This document shows, piece by piece, positions 13,822 through 13,830 of a DNA stretch of 13,830 nucleotides (the first letter of the stretch is position 1; each line of letters begins with the position of its first letter). The translations under genes were made by a program, and so were the position numbers. Location of the stretch: assembly GCA_900554705.1 (NCBI GenBank), contig USIH01000042.1:1-13830 (forward strand), in the 5' to 3' direction. Source of the DNA: an uncultured Eubacteriales bacterium (lineage in GTDB: Bacteria > Bacillota > Clostridia > Oscillospirales > Oscillospiraceae). Below the pieces are notes generated by a model, which had not been told where the DNA came from, made no database searches, and saw only the letters and a program-made list of their open reading frames with translations.

Positions 13822-13830
13822 GTGTTGGCG

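Overview
The window looks like a chromosomal segment of a Gram-positive anaerobe of the class Clostridia. The base composition is GC-rich, roughly 55-60% by eye. The pointers are lipoproteins with short lipoboxes and Thr/Pro/Glu-rich linkers, an S-layer-homology (SLH) anchored exoenzyme, strong AGGAGG-type ribosome binding sites, and the order yceD-rpmF next to der. A gut Oscillospiraceae/Ruminococcaceae-type genome is my best guess, but the sequence alone does not fix the genus. I found no tRNA, rRNA, CRISPR array or insertion sequence.

Left part (1-4624) is mostly housekeeping. On the minus strand, a lipoprotein gene (2039-1209) runs into der, the ribosome-assembly GTPase, which is cut by the window edge. 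Upstream, also on minus, yceD (2862-2359) and rpmF (2336-2148) form a two-gene operon. It has a perfect consensus promoter at 2896-2924 and a hairpin terminator at 2096-2128. Diverging from it on plus are an RluA-family pseudouridine synthase with a TTG start (3016-3966) and, 2 nt later, a CYTH-domain protein (3969-4574). This pair ends at a strong terminator (4588-4624).

Middle part (4625-8571) holds three consecutive plus-strand genes for exported proteins that I cannot assign to a characterised family: a signal-peptide protein and two lipoproteins. Together they look like a cell-surface gene set of unknown function.

Right part (8690-13830) is accessory. A minus-strand alkaline phosphatase carries three C-terminal SLH domains (10730-8757). 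Its promoter is overlapped by a 24-bp palindrome. Upstream on the same strand is a MerR-family regulator with a GyrI-like ligand-binding domain (11628-10813), which has a typical MerR-type 19-bp-spacer promoter. Diverging from it is a sugar O-acetyltransferase gene broken by a frameshift and apparently also by a small in-frame deletion (11821-12385). Then come an ElbB-like DJ-1/PfpI-family gene (12444-13016) and an unassigned two-part protein (13078-13770) whose C-terminal half resembles DUF4375/DMP19.

No large novel system is evident. The items most worth following up are the three-gene exported cluster, the palindromic operators around the MerR gene and the phosphatase, the decayed acetyltransferase, and the possible DMP19-like protein at the right end.
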